Assembly (NCBI GenBank): GCA_016906335.1
Contig: JADEYG010000007.1
Coordinates: 1,752,001 to 1,816,000 of the forward strand
Origin: Novakomyces olei
Taxonomy: Eukaryota; Ascomycota; Novakomycetes; Novakomycetales; Novakomycetaceae
Direction: 5' to 3'
Length of the DNA: 64,000 nt
Part shown: positions 13,279 through 25,944 of the stretch, in pieces
Layout of the letters: the number at the start of each line of letters is the position of its first letter
Numbering within the stretch: position 1 is the first letter of the stretch
Position numbers and translations under genes: made by a program
Notes under the pieces: model-generated
What the model was told of the DNA's origin: nothing
Database searches by the model: none
Seen by the model: only the letters and a program-made list of their open reading frames with translations

Positions 13279-16189
13279 ATGCCTTTGCTTCCTGTAAAAA
13301 GGGCTAGAATCGCTCTCCTGGCAATTCCCCTGCTCGCCATCATTGCGGCAGTATGGAGGGTTTCAGCCGACCCCGCAATAGAGCTGAATGCGCTTATCAA
13401 GCAATTGTCCATCGCCGTTCCTATTTCCCCAATTTTTAATAACAAAGGCTTCAATGGCAATTTCGATGGATTTGGCCGAGGTTTCCCTCTTTCAGAGATA
13501 AAAGAAAACACCAGGCCTTTAATTGTCAGCCATCGAGTAGCTGTAAGTGATTTTCGCGGCATATTTAATGCTTTAACGTCTATTGGGTTCACTTTGTCTT
13601 ACAGACTAATAATCAAATTTTCAATTAATATTTACAAACTAATAATTACTAGTTTGATCTTGATCTGTCTGGCGAATACGACAACGTCATTTCTTCCGGC
13701 CAAAGAGTACCTTTACCATCGCCTGTAAGGGCTACAAGTATTGAAATACTCAGTTCTGCAGAAAGCACTTTTACAGGATTCGTTGGTGTATGGTACGAAG
13801 ACGGGACTTTTGAAAATTTGGCAATTTTGGTTCCTGCATGGCAAAACTTTCCTTACCCTCCTCGCGGCGAAGTCAATTTCCCGTATTTTCTACACAAGGA
13901 TTCAAGTCGAGAGTATAATTCGTCTCATATTTTTGCATGGAGTGGTCCCGTTGACACGAATAAGGCTATTATTGCCCTGACCCTACCAGGCTCACCGCTT
14001 CAAGATCCGGGAATTGAGCATGCACAGTCTCAGTTCAAAGAACATAGTAATGATTTAATCGGAGACCCACAAATGGGTCCAAATACCTTCTCTGTCCCAG
14101 GACAATCGTCACACAAACTGGGCAACTCACTCCATATATTTGCTATTTCACTACTAGAAAGCAATTATCGCGATGCCAAAGTGCGATTAGTCGAAGCGGC
14201 TTCTACTACCAAGTGGATTACAGTGGGCAACTTACAAGCACAGCTAATAGAGTGCAGAATTATCAATACTCAACCCTGGTCAGAGCAACAGCCCGAGCGA
14301 AACTTTGTTCTAAAGCAGGATAATGTGCAGATCAGTATTGAATCCGAGCTTGTGGCCACAGTTTTGCCGGCTAGAATAACCCGTCTTTCTCCTGGAGAAG
14401 AAATAACTGTGAGTGTCGCAGTCGTAAACAAGAAAGGCATTGATCCTGGAGCCGTTGGCTCGGCGGGTATAAAAATCACATCATCATCAAAGCTATATAA
14501 AAGCCATATTCTGGCAAATTTTGAAATCACCGCAGGAATTCCCGAATGGAAGAGCACTCAAGAATCTTCTTTAGCTTCCCACTCGGCACCAAACTGGTTT
14601 GACGAATCAAAGTTTGGCATATTTATTCATTGGGGCCCGTACTCAGTGCCCGGCTGGGCTCCCACAGGAAAACAATATGCAGAATGGTACTGGTGGGATC
14701 AGCACGTGCCTCAGAACGCAAGCAGTCCAACATGGGAGTATCATCGTAATGTTTGGGGAAAAGATTTTGTTTACGACGACTTTTTTCCGCTTTTTGATGG
14801 CAGCAAATTCAGTGCAGATGATTGGCTGAGCCTGATTTCGGATGCAGGAGCCAAATATTTTGTATTTACCACTAAACATCATGATGGATTTGCATTGTTT
14901 GACACTGGAGTTTCGAGTAATCGATCGTCTTTGCATCTATCCCCAGGAGGACATGATTATTTAAACGAACTGTTTTCGACTGCAAGCTTGAAATTCCCAC
15001 ATTTGCATCGTGGAACTTATTTTTCTTTACCAGAATGGTTTCACCCAGACTATGAGCCGTATGGGTTTGGGCCAGATTGGGAGGTGGTTAATGGCCTGCT
15101 CGTTCGATACAATTGGGTATGATTGCGTACATTGATAATAGACCTCTTTTTTTTTGTGAAAGTAAAATTGGAAATGGACGCTAATTTAATTTAATCTAAT
15201 TCCAATTTTATTCGACTATAATTCAATTTGTTTATTTCTCATCAGACTAATCTCAGCCTGGCGGTATTGCAAAAAACGCTTACGATCCCAGTCAAATTGA
15301 GCCTTATACGGGATACGTTCGCGTAAATGACTTTGTTGATGATGTCATCCTTGAACAGATGCGCATCCTTGCGTATGAATACAAAAGTGAAATTATGTGG
15401 TGTGATATTGGTGGGCCTAATCGCACTCACGACTTCGTTGCAGAATGGTATAATAAAGCTAAAGCAGACAATCGGCAGGTCGTCATAAACGATCGTTGTG
15501 GAATCGTGGAAAGCGATATTGAAACACCAGAATACGCTCAGTACCCGAGTGTAAGACGGAGAAAGTGGGAGTCTAATTCGGGAGTCGATCCCTTTAGTTA
15601 TGGATACAATCGTGATACCCCGCCAGAGGGTTATTTGTCGAGTGAGACTTTGGTTCAAAGACTCGTTGATATTGTAGCAAAAGGCGGCAATTTTTTGCTC
15701 GATATTGGGCCCGATGGCCAGGGAAGTGTTCCCGAGGCTCAGGCACAAAGGCTGCGTGAAATTGGTGCTTGGTTACGGTATAATGGGGAAGCAATTTATA
15801 ATTCGCAGCCATGGTCTCTAGCGGCAGAGGATGGAGACGACATACGATTTACTCGCAAGGAAAGTGCACTTTATATAATTTTTTTCAAACGTCCTGGGCT
15901 AAAGACGATTGTTCCTTCTGTTCGGGTGCCAATATTACACGGATATGATACTGTAGAGTACTTAGCGACCAATGGCGGCAGTGTGCAGGTGCCCTTTAAT
16001 CTGCAGGAAAATAGGAGACTTGAACTGGATACTGTGGAGATTGCCGGGCTGGGAATCCACGCATGGACTTTTCGCATTTGTTTTGGTTGCGCTACTAATA
16101 CAAGTAGTCCTGCGGAAGGCATGGCGGTATGGCAGTCGATGTTGAGTATGGTCGGCCAGGAACTCTGGTCGGAAAAGAGTGTTGCTTAA
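13279..16189 (+). CDS. Secreted GH29 alpha-L-fucosidase
   Basis: Three exons (13279-13542, 13653-15116, 15257-16189; introns of 110 and 140 bp) encode about 886 residues. The N-terminus has basic residues then a hydrophobic stretch (LLAIPLLAIIAAVW), a signal peptide or signal anchor. Residues of roughly 90-390 form the N-terminal beta-rich extension seen in long fungal GH29 enzymes. The catalytic barrel starts near 400 with WFDESKFGIFIHWGPYSVPGW and contains TTKHHDGFALFD and WPGGIAKNAYDP, the latter created by the second splice. The probable nucleophile is Asp about 626 in MWCDIGGP. The enzyme releases terminal alpha-L-fucose from glycans outside the cell. A secreted fucosidase suggests foraging on plant or animal glycans. 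The family call is firm; linkage specificity cannot be read from the sequence. Confidence 0.93.
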
Positions 16190-17447
16190 TAAATTCGACA
16201 GCTATGCTGCAGTGAGAAATGTTTGACATTATATTCTTTTGACTAGAAGGTCTATCAATAATGTATATGTATTTAGTAAAGCTTACATGTTTAATCCTCA
16301 TATATTAAACTTACATGTGGGATACAACGTAATCTATAAGGCTCTCTAAACATAGCGCGAGTGTCATAAAGAATATGTTAAAATTATTAATGTAAATATT
16401 GTTGGATAGATTGTTCGAACGGATAATATTAATAATCCTCCTACAGTAAAAAGACAGTGAAATCCCCCTAAGGTCAAAGGGATTCAACATCCATGGATAC
16501 ATATATTCACATCCAGAAAGTAGGTAAGTAAATACGAGGTAGAGACAGATCGTGATAGTTTCAAATTAGGCTAAAGGAATGAGAGTATTTAGAAAAGTAG
16601 ATATATAAGTTGACAGAGTCCAAATTTCAACATATTTATTATTTATTATTTATTATGAACCCTTTTCACGTCCAATAATCATCCCTTAAACCATTAGTTC
16701 GTTAGTTTGTTATTCAGTTCGTTGTCTGACCCTTGAATTCATTACATGGTAAAGAGAAGTCATATTGATTATTAGCAAAGAGAAACTAGAATTCAAAACA
16801 ATTTGTTATCTACGAAATAATACATATTGCCGGTGGTACTGACTCGAATGCACCTTTTGACCGTAATTACAAACAACCAAACGAAATGTAACATTAAAAT
16901 TCATCCATAAAATATGTATAGAAGAATATATTCCTCACTAAAAAGGCTTTATGCATATTGTTTACTTGGAATAAAATAATATATATTTGGACGATCCCGA
17001 TCACCAAAGAATCCGACAGCGAGCGTCGGGATGTCCGACAGCCCACACAGGAAGCTACACCAAAAGTAGAAAATCGCCATTTGCACGTGACCTGTCAGCT
17101 CCCTTCGAGCCCGGGATTGTCCGAGGTGCCTGCCATGGTCATCGATCGACATCAAGATCACGTGCTTTTTCCATCGAAAGAATCCGATTTGACTGTTCAA
17201 AGAATCGGATTTGACTGTTCTGAGAGCACCTTTACGGTCACTGGACTAGTATATATTTAAACTGTAAATCGCCCACTCAAATAGCTAGACAAGTTGAGTT
17301 TACAATAATTAAATGACAATAATAATTCTTATTATATTGTTAATTAAATATTTATCAATTATTAATCTTAATATTTTTACATATACATACAAATGTTACA
17401 TTTAATGTGCTACTGAAAACACAAGGATATCATGCAAGGCTCCGCCA
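16190..17447. other. Intergenic region without a recognised gene
   Basis: This is 1.26 kb between the convergent ends of the fucosidase and the C2H2 regulator. A 21-22-bp direct repeat around GATTTGACTGTTC (17178-17220) is the only local structure. Open frames near 16950-17260 show no family I know. Confidence 0.65.
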
Positions 17448-19742
17448 TCAATCGAACGAAGCTAATAAGGGTTTCAGCACCTGCGCCTGTTGCCGAGCAA
17501 ACTCCCATGAATACAAATCTTGCAGCCGCTCAATAGCGCAGGCAATAGCTGCCCGAGGCTTTAAAATTCCATCTTTAAGAGCATCTGGCCCCGCTGATCG
17601 GATTGTGCCACAGTACCGCTGTGCTTCCTGAGTCTTGTCGGTCATAATTGCCTCCTGCTGGCTAGGTGCAGCAGGAAAGAACCGCCAATAGCACCATAAA
17701 ACAAGGACAGACGCGTAAATGCACCAACCTAAATGCAGCGGGTTATCCGGCTGAACTTCATCAAATATTTGGTGTAACAAGCTCGCACTGTGCCAAACAG
17801 CATTTCGAGCGTGCGCAACATGAACCCAGTTTTGTATCGCATTTGCACTGGCAACATAATCATCTCGGCCAACGCGTTGGCCTTGCACAAGAGCAGATCC
17901 GGCAAAGATTTGCACGTCTTTTAAATTGACATTGAGAGCAATTTGAGCAAAATGAAAAGTAGCAACACTCGCACAAACACGATCGAGCATTAGATCAGGA
18001 GCAATTCGCTCTACAAAATACGTCTGCCATTGCATATAAGCTTTTTGCATTGTAGTATTTTGATCCAAGTGCAGGAGTTGCTTATGACTGCTACTGTTAC
18101 TGCCCAATTGGTGCACGTGACCTCCCACGGAAACGAGTCCATAAAGGACAAGAAGGGCAGTGAGACGCGTAATTCGAAACGCGGGTAGGACGAGATTGTC
18201 TTGGTGCAGGAACGCGTTGAGTGTAGCAATGAATTCTACCGGTGGAACATCTCCTTGGAACTGTCCTGCCCAATCAGGGAACTCGGCATCCCACAACGCG
18301 TCAGTACATGGAGTATGCAACCGCAGGTCCAACACGTCCAAGCAAGGGGCTGTACCGTAAATGGCAGACTGCAACATGTCAACTCCGAAAGCGTGAAAGG
18401 CCAATCGCTTACGTAATTCGTGCTCAACCCACGCTCGATACTCACCAACACTGGTAGTGATAACAACGTGGATTGGAGGCAAAGCCAAGCAATGACATTG
18501 TCTCAACAAACCCACAAAAAGACCGTGGAAAACGTGGATCATTTCGTTGTTGCCAGCACTGCGAAAGAGGCCATAAATGTCCAGAAAAAAAAGGGTTTGT
18601 ACAATCCACAGAGGCGAGACAGTATTGAAATTTGTTTGAGCAAGAGCAGTAGATCGTAATCGGTCTACAATTGCCCCTGCTTGCTCACTGATCCATTGCT
18701 CATTCGCATAACTAGCACCGATAAGGAGAATTGCATAAAGTAGGGGCGTGGGAGTCGACGCCACGTGAAACGTCGGTTTGTGCAAAATAGGGTAAACACG
18801 GTGAAATCGTGACCAAAAATTGCCCCACCATTCATATAAATGATCGGCAGTTACTTGGGCGTCGAACAGAGTAAGGCGCTCACGTAATTGCCATGCAATA
18901 CTGTCCACGTGAACTTCGGAAGGTAATTGTGGGTCTTCTATTGTTGCAGCTGCCGCGGCGGTAGCTGCCCAGTCCGGTGCAAGATTGAAAAAGGCCGCGT
19001 CGTCCGCAACATTATAATTCCCAGAATTATAACTATTGTTAATATTATTATTATTTTCTAGAGAACTATTATTCTCGTTGCTCCCTGCTTCTGAATGCAC
19101 AATTGACGGCCGATGGCCCTGGATTTGCGTGACCACACCCGGCGATGAAGCCGATTGTGGAATAGTCGATAAAAGTGTGGATAAAGGCTTCATCTCCGTC
19201 GCCTTTTCCATAGAAGAGGATGATTCACGTGATAAATTCAAGTCAGTTTCCTGCTCTTGACCTGAATGAACATTGTAAATATCGGCAGCAGCATCCCTTC
19301 TTGCTTGTCGAATAGAAAGTGGAGTATTAGATTCGTCTAAAGAAGCAGTAGACGAGGTACTGCCAGGGCCAACCAGAATAAATCCCGGTTCAGGTTCTGA
19401 AGATGCGTTTACGAACGAAGCATTTGGCGATGCATTGCTGTTGGTTAATCTTTGTACACTTTGTGAACTTTGTGGGCTCTGTGGAGTCTGGAAACCTGAA
19501 CTCTGTGAAGTTTGTTGGAATATTGCAAATGCCTCTGGGTGCTGACGACGTTCGTGTTTGCGCATTAAATCAGAACGGACAAAGGCACGACCACAAAGGC
19601 GACATACATGATCTCGATGACCGCTGTGATTAAGTTCGTGTCTTCGTAAATGCTCACATCTAAGAAACCTCTTTGTGCAATTAGGATGACGGCATCCGTA
19701 GCGGCCATCCGGTCCCAGTACAAAGTCTTTTGATCCAGGCAT
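17448..19742 (-). CDS. C2H2 zinc-finger transcription factor with fungal activator domain
   Basis: A single exon encodes 764 residues. Two C2H2 fingers occupy residues about 15-70 (CRHPNCTKRFLRCEHLRRH, then CRLCGRAFVRSDLMRKHERRQH). They are followed by a long Ser/Gln/Asn-rich linker and, from about 270, a helical region of the fungal-specific transcription factor type (DHLYEWWGNFWSRFHRVYPILHKPTF, then LLYAILLIGASYANEQ). The architecture is that of nuclear DNA-binding activators. Finger 1 carries R-x-x-H-x-x-R recognition residues, like the second regulator at 58.5 kb, but finger 2 ends in Lys rather than Arg, so its site may differ. The target pathway is unknown. The gene is probably intronless, since the first ATG directly precedes the fingers. 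Confidence 0.88.
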   Translation of the reverse strand: MPGSKDFVLGPDGRYGCRHPNCTKRFLRCEHLRRHELNHSGHRDHVCRLCGRAFVRSDLMRKHERRQHPEAFAIFQQTSQSSGFQTPQSPQSSQSVQRLTNSNASPNASFVNASSEPEPGFILVGPGSTSSTASLDESNTPLSIRQARRDAAADIYNVHSGQEQETDLNLSRESSSSMEKATEMKPLSTLLSTIPQSASSPGVVTQIQGHRPSIVHSEAGSNENNSSLENNNNINNSYNSGNYNVADDAAFFNLAPDWAATAAAAATIEDPQLPSEVHVDSIAWQLRERLTLFDAQVTADHLYEWWGNFWSRFHRVYPILHKPTFHVASTPTPLLYAILLIGASYANEQWISEQAGAIVDRLRSTALAQTNFNTVSPLWIVQTLFFLDIYGLFRSAGNNEMIHVFHGLFVGLLRQCHCLALPPIHVVITTSVGEYRAWVEHELRKRLAFHAFGVDMLQSAIYGTAPCLDVLDLRLHTPCTDALWDAEFPDWAGQFQGDVPPVEFIATLNAFLHQDNLVLPAFRITRLTALLVLYGLVSVGGHVHQLGSNSSSHKQLLHLDQNTTMQKAYMQWQTYFVERIAPDLMLDRVCASVATFHFAQIALNVNLKDVQIFAGSALVQGQRVGRDDYVASANAIQNWVHVAHARNAVWHSASLLHQIFDEVQPDNPLHLGWCIYASVLVLWCYWRFFPAAPSQQEAIMTDKTQEAQRYCGTIRSAGPDALKDGILKPRAAIACAIERLQDLYSWEFARQQAQVLKPLLASFD

Positions 19743-21785
19743 TTAATTAAAAAGGTATGAATATTTAAATTGAAAAAAAAAAACTAGCAAATTAAATAAA
19801 AAACAAAATTAAAGCTAATAAAGAGGAACAGAAGGTAATTTTTGTTTAGGAATTAAAGTCTCAAAGAGACTGAAAAGCTTTAATGCAATATATGCAACGA
19901 ATTCAGAATAATGTACAAGTGATAAATGAAATTTAGGAATATCAATATGCAAAAAATGGAAGCAATTGAACAGAGTATAAAGAAGCTGAAATTTCGTGTG
20001 ACAAAAAGCCAGTCTCTTAAACAAAGCCTGGAGGCTTTTTCAAACCTGGCAAGCACTTTTCGAGTCCGAAAATCTGATCAATATTGAAATGTTTGAAAGG
20101 CCGAATTGTGACAATATAAAGTTATACAAAATGCTTTCCAGAAAGAATGACTGAAAGAAATATTTCATTCGATTGCAGAGCCAAATTTAGACCTCCACTG
20201 TAAACCCAGTCCTGCGTCTTCGCTGTATATAATATTTTCCTTTTATCCAATTGGTGGCCGAGCGTGTTCTGCAGCGATCTTGAATATAATTCTGCTTCCG
20301 TCCTTTCAAAGCCGCCAGCAGCGTATCACTGAACTGGCTGAATTTCGCCCCAGCGCCGGAGCGAATTGTTAAACGGCCAATTACAAGAATCAACAGGCGC
20401 AGTTTCTGAGATTTTTCAAGGCGCTGAACCTGATATTTGGAAGCCTTTCAGGCCTTTTTGCGTAAGACACGCGTATACGCCCATGCAGCAGGCACATAAA
20501 CCTCACGTTAGAACACAAACAGCATTCAAATCTTCATAAGGGAGTTCAGGTGTACGTATGATTATATATATTTATATTTGGTTATATATAATTTACCTGA
20601 CAGAATGTCGTTACCTAGCGCACATATATTATCGGCTTTGCGTGCCGTGATTGGTTGGTGATGATGGCCATGGGGTTCTTTATCCGACGGGATCAGATAA
20701 ATTTCAATTCACTTGGTACTATAAAACTAGCTCGCTCGTGACGCTCTGAAATCGAATATTCTCGACTGCCGAGTTTTCCCTCTTTATCCTTTATTTTTAT
20801 TATCGACGTCTGCTTTGTGCTCTCTCTTTCGCGCCGGCTCGGTTCGCATTATATGCCGGCCATCTCCGTCATTCGCTTCCAAATTGGGATGATGCAAGTT
20901 TACCCTATCAGGAACGCGTGGGATGTTTTGGGCACCTGTCAAGCATTTCTCGCTTTCCTTTATAAATATACACCATTTGTAACTGCAATAATATCAATTG
21001 CTTATTGATATATTCGTATATAATCTAGTCCTTACTAAATGCACGCTGATGCATGCAATTTGGCCATACTCCAAATAGTGTATTCAAGACAGGTTTGGAT
21101 GCTCGCTCATATTGTACTCGCTGTTTTGATGTTCAGGGTATAGTGACATTCGGATTTACACTATCATGTAATTTACGTTACTCGCGCTCCATACCGAGGT
21201 TAAACTGCGTATTATACTTTTGCTCTGTTTAGGGCACAATATACTACGATGATGTCTGATCATGGAATGGTAGCCGGGCTATAAGATTAAAGAGCTTCAA
21301 CCAGGATGCCAATGGCTGAGACTCTTTTCATGCAGGCTGGGGACATTACCAATAGTATACAAATTTGAAGAGCGGCTGAAAATATCAGACTGCTGTTATG
21401 CTATTACCAGTCTTATTTTACGTAGGGACGCTTCTTGCACGAAGTTCGGGAAGCAAAATATGCCAACAAACATTGTGGCCAAATTTCCAAAGTAATGTAA
21501 AGGGAAGACGTCTATTAACAAGATCTGATAGCAAATAATAACTAGCAAGTAATTTACAAGCGATGAGAACAATCACGTCGAGATAGACAGATAAAGTACT
21601 TGTGGGATTTTCATAATTAATTAAGTAATTAATTAACTAACCCAACTTAACTCACTTTGAGCTACACGATTTAAACGTATATTATTAAACTGCATTCAAA
21701 TTGAAATAAAACGAAGAAAACCGTGTAACGAATATTACACGTGGAATAAGCAATAGAATAAAATTTAATAATTCTTTCAAAGGCC
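19743..21785. other. Intergenic region, about 2 kb
   Basis: No protein gene is recognised here. A CCAAT-like element near 20650 and a TATA-like CTATAAAAC near 20719, followed by a pyrimidine-rich stretch, resemble a promoter. The downstream frames are short and unconvincing, so a non-coding transcript is possible but unsupported. Confidence 0.5.
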
Positions 21786-23108
21786 ATGCCGGCAAAAGAG
21801 TCTTCTAAGAAAAGAAGGCGCGAGCCTGAGCGCAATGCCGATGAAGCCAGTGAATCGGAAATTGAGGTGGACGTGAATGCGCCCCGTCCACCCAGCAAAA
21901 AACAGCTTCGGAAGCTCATAAAAAAAGGCAAAGCTTCAGCACATGGCACATTAACAGAGGAGGCGATAGAGGAATTGCGGCGAAAAGAACGAAAACGTCT
22001 AATTAAAGAAGGCATTTTGAAGAAATCAGAGTCGAACTCTACCTTTGAAAACGGAAATAAGGATAATGACGGTTACAAAAAGGAGGAAACAGAAACTGAT
22101 TATCTTGCTCAAAATTCCTCAAAAACAAACGAGGACGCTACTGGTCGAGGGCAATTCGGGACTTGGGTAGGGAATCTGAATTTTTCCACAGGAAAAATGG
22201 AACTACAAAATTTTTTTACGACTCAATCGGCGGACTCAGAGAAGAAAATCCGTAAAGATGATATTGTTAGGATACACATTCCACTAACGGCTCCCAACCG
22301 GTCCAAAGGGTTTGCATACGTGGATTTTGCGACTGCTGAGGCTCAAGAATCGGCTATAGCGCTTTCAGAACGGAACTTGAATGGACGTAATCTTTTAATA
22401 AAATCAGCTACAGACTTTTCTGGCCGTCCACTACAGAGTGCTACACGCAAGGAAACTGCCCGGCCAGAGTCCCGGGTCCTTTGGGTGGGCAATTTGCCAT
22501 TTGATACAACAGCAGAGTCATTGGAACAGCATTTTGAGAGTGCTGGAGAAATTCAGCGTGTTCGCCTTATGACTTTTGAAGACTCTGGAAAGTGTAAAGG
22601 GTATGTCGCATGGCAGTGCTATGATTGCGCCTTTCCTTTATTTTTCTTATCAAATTTGTTTGAAAAATAATTTGACACGAATATCGATTGCTTTTTGTTC
22701 GTTTAGTTTTTTATTTATAGCCTTTTCATTTGCATTCTTTTATTACCTCACTCTGACGTTAACAGATTTGGATTTGTTGATTTCGTGAATATCGAGGCTG
22801 CTAAAACGGCCATGTCTGATCGCCATCGGTACGGACGTATATCCGGCCGAACTTTATCAATGGAGTATGGCCAAGACCGTTCACAGTTACGCAAGGGCTA
22901 TCGTGGAACAGAGGTCGGTAAAATGCGGAACAAGGAAGACGAGACAAATAGTGATACTGGCAACGAGCAAGTTTCGAGCGACACAAAGACCTTTCCGCCC
23001 AAGAGAAGGGATGCAAGAAACATTCCTTCAGGCGCGGCATTAATGCGTGTACAAAAGCAGCCAAAGCATATTGTCCCCTCACAAGGACAAAAAATCACGT
23101 TTGACTAG
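21786..23108 (+). CDS. NOP13: Nop13-like nucleolar RNA-binding protein (two RRMs)
   Basis: Two exons (21786-22600 and 22766-23108) encode about 385 residues; the intron starts GTATGT and ends TTAACAG. A basic Lys/Arg and Glu-rich N-terminus with a clear nuclear signal (SSKKRRREPER) precedes two RRMs. RRM1 begins about residue 120 (TWVGNLNFST, then KGFAYVDF). RRM2 begins about 230 (LWVGNLPFDTT, then KGFGFVDF, which is restored exactly by the splice). The C-terminal tail is basic and ends in a PSQGQKITFD motif of the type found at the end of Nop13/Nop12-like proteins. The role is in nucleolar pre-60S maturation. Nop13 is preferred over Nop12 because of the N-terminal organisation; the family call is firm, the exact orthologue less so. 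Confidence 0.85.
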
Positions 23109-23404
23109 TCATTGAATTAGGCACATTTTAAATACAAAAAGATAGGGTTGGGGAAGTTGAAACAAATCATGAAATATTATTCGTATCAAATAACTTTTCA
23201 CATACAGATTAGCAATATATCAATGGCACTGAAGACCAATTATTATGTGTGAAAAACAAGAAGCTAATACATTCATTCCACAATTATAATGCACTGTCTT
23301 CATACATGCAAAATTCTAACAACAGTATCCTATTCCGTGCCCTCATACAATCATACTCTACGCGTTTCTTCCTCTTTTTTTTTGTAATGCTTTTTGTCCC
23401 TGAT

Positions 23405-24778
23405 CTATTTCTTATCGGCTTCTGTAACCTTATCCATTTCCGGTTCCATAACATCTACAAATCCGTTAGGGTTATCCAAAAACACGTTATGCCCCGCCTT
23501 TGGCACAATGTAAACATGTGCCTCGGTCCCTTCCTTTTTCAAGATTTCAGCGGCTTTTTCTCCACCCTTGTAGTCCATCCAATCAGAATCCCCGTAAATA
23601 AAAGTCACAGGGCATCTAAGAATCCCGACACGATGGACTAGAGGTCTTCTAGCATATGCTCCGGGCGCTAGCAAGTAACCCAGCGCGTACTCACTCGATC
23701 CACGTAATCGGAAAATAGAATAAGCGTAAGTGTGCATGGCCAAATGCTCAGTCTTGGAAAGAGATCCGAACCGCCTTGAGGTATAAGCACTGGCAAGTTT
23801 GGGACCAAGCGGCCCACTCATACGAATAATCTGAAACGGACTCAAATTCGCCTCCCATAGGTAAACCGCTAATTTCGGCATGCCCGATGGGGGCGGGGGT
23901 ACATCTGACGACGGTGTTGATGACTTGCTTGCATCAACCTTATTTTCTTTTTTATAATCGTCAATAATGCCCTCTTGCAAACGTTCATCTGCACCAGCAA
24001 CAGTCTCGCCGGACGGATCACCAGCCGTCGGGAGCGGCTGAGGTTCCGAGTTGCTTGCTGTCCGATTATCCGGCACTCCAACAGGGCTCACAAGGATAAG
24101 CCGCTTAACGCGTTCAGGGTACCTTCGGGCATAAGCAACGCCCAAGTAACCGCCCAGGCTGTGGCCAACGTATGTGAACTTTTCAATCTTTCTAATCTTT
24201 CTCCACTCCTCAAGGGCATCAATGAAAAAGTCTTCAGTCTCATCGATTTTGCCATCGCGGTCTTTGCTCCCAATCTTGAACCGTGGCCGGGACGATCGGC
24301 CCATGCCTAACCAGTCCAGATACCAAAACTCCCAGCCTGATCTGCCTTGTGAAATCTTGTCCATTATTCTGTAGTATAAGCCGAGACCGGAACCGTACCC
24401 GTGCAGGAGAACCATGTGCTCCTTTTCGCCACTCTCAGCACCGTCGTTTGCCGCGCGCACATGGAACTCGTTGATTGCGCGATCGTGCCCAGAGAGCGGA
24501 ACAAGTTCCGATGTAGCGATGCGTGTACCATCAGACTCGGGATAAAAGGGTAAAAACGACAGTACTTTCTGTTCGGCTCTTGCTGCCGATGAAACGGCTC
24601 CCGGCCACCATTGCAGAAACGATGACCAGTATGACAGAGAAAACTCACTCCATCGAGGCGGCCGCTCGGGAGCTCTTGCTGGAGACTCGTGAGCAGAGGT
24701 GGCAGGCACTTGTGGCTGCGCAACAGTTGCGAGTCCCTGTTTCGTACCCGCGACAGTGTCGGCCGACGCTTCCGCCAT
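23405..24778 (-). CDS. Alpha/beta hydrolase of the Cld1 / Ict1 / ABHD4-5 family
   Basis: A single exon encodes 457 residues. Motifs in order: oxyanion region LLHGYGSGLG (about 120), nucleophile elbow GHSLGG with Ser about 208, a Pro-rich variable cap insertion (about 265-305, DVPPPPSGMP), the acidic residue in YGDSDWMDYKGG (about 410), and the catalytic His in AGHNVFLDNP (about 435). HNVFLD fits the H-x4-D motif associated with acyltransferase activity in this family. Relatives deacylate cardiolipin or acylate lysophosphatidic acid in mitochondria or lipid droplets. The Trp-rich segment near 50-60 (YWSSFLQWWPG) is also typical. The enzyme class is secure, but whether it acts as lipase or acyltransferase is not determined. 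Confidence 0.9.
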   Translation of the reverse strand: MAEASADTVAGTKQGLATVAQPQVPATSAHESPARAPERPPRWSEFSLSYWSSFLQWWPGAVSSAARAEQKVLSFLPFYPESDGTRIATSELVPLSGHDRAINEFHVRAANDGAESGEKEHMVLLHGYGSGLGLYYRIMDKISQGRSGWEFWYLDWLGMGRSSRPRFKIGSKDRDGKIDETEDFFIDALEEWRKIRKIEKFTYVGHSLGGYLGVAYARRYPERVKRLILVSPVGVPDNRTASNSEPQPLPTAGDPSGETVAGADERLQEGIIDDYKKENKVDASKSSTPSSDVPPPPSGMPKLAVYLWEANLSPFQIIRMSGPLGPKLASAYTSRRFGSLSKTEHLAMHTYAYSIFRLRGSSEYALGYLLAPGAYARRPLVHRVGILRCPVTFIYGDSDWMDYKGGEKAAEILKKEGTEAHVYIVPKAGHNVFLDNPNGFVDVMEPEMDKVTEADKK

Positions 24779-25441
24779 GTTCGTCGCCCTGTAAAGCTTT
24801 AGGCGGTGAAATGAGGATTGCCTGGTTATCGCTATGATTATGGCTATGGTTATGGCGACGTGTGGACTTTATGCATCAGGTTACGCGGCCCTCCTCGTCT
24901 CGTGTACTCAATGTTCTTTATATTAAAAACAGGTAATGTATCGGGTAAATTATACTCTATTGATTATACACTCGTACGGTGGAATTTAATGCCGCCACAG
25001 CGGTCGGGCCGAGTCTCGGCGCAAACGGGACTCGTACCCGTCGTGGTAATCGGCCCTTCATATGCTTTAATTTATCTCCGCGACTGTAGGCTTGCTTGTC
25101 ATAATGTACAAGCAGTCTTCATAATATAGTAACATGGATTGAGCGAGGCCGAAAAACTAACCCTAACCCTGTGCTAAGCTTGTGTTGATCCGTATAATTT
25201 CATCACGCGGATCTGAACAGCGTTTGTCAGGGATTGTTACAATGTCCGCAGAAAGTCCTATTAAGAAAGACGAGACATTTAATTTTAAATAAAATTTTTG
25301 ATATTAAGCAAGGCCCGTTTCGAAAATTCTGCAGGAATTGACTTTGCTTTAGAGTATGCCTGCGGAGCTATCACATTTGATTGTTTTATTTACAAAACAA
25401 GGAATAAAAATCTGAAATAAAATAAATCTGGAGCAATGTAA

Positions 25442-25730
<289 letters not shown>

Positions 25731-25769
25731 TATAGCAATATTTATTAATGATTAGATACAAAACATTGG

Positions 25770-25823
25770 GCGCTCTCAATAAAGCGCTCTCAATAAAGCG
25801 CTCTCAATAAAGCGCTCTCAATA
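25770..25823. repeat. 14-bp minisatellite, four copies
   Basis: Four tandem copies of GCGCTCTCAATAAA, the last one imperfect, lying just downstream of the ATA tract. Confidence 0.9.
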
Positions 25824-25944
25824 ATAGAGCAGGGGTACTCGAGATAAATCCAAAATAAATACATAAATAATACGACACATAGCCTCAAAGCTCTATTCTT
25901 CCTACAAATGCAGTAATCTGATCGTGATCGTTTCCGTCGAAGCC

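Noticed and set aside
16958-17260. 100-codon frame between fucosidase and regulator
   Set aside because: Overlapping frames of similar length, no homology, and a direct repeat inside explains part of the openness.
24991-25046. Possible tRNA on the minus strand because of a T-arm-like ACGGG stem and 7-base loop
   Set aside because: No matching acceptor stem, D arm or anticodon arm at the right distances, and the loop reads TACGAGT rather than TTCRANY.
25158-25172. AACCCTAACCCT as a telomere remnant
   Set aside because: Only two units. A similar short match occurs within the histidine kinase coding sequence near 1440, so chance or a telobox is more likely.
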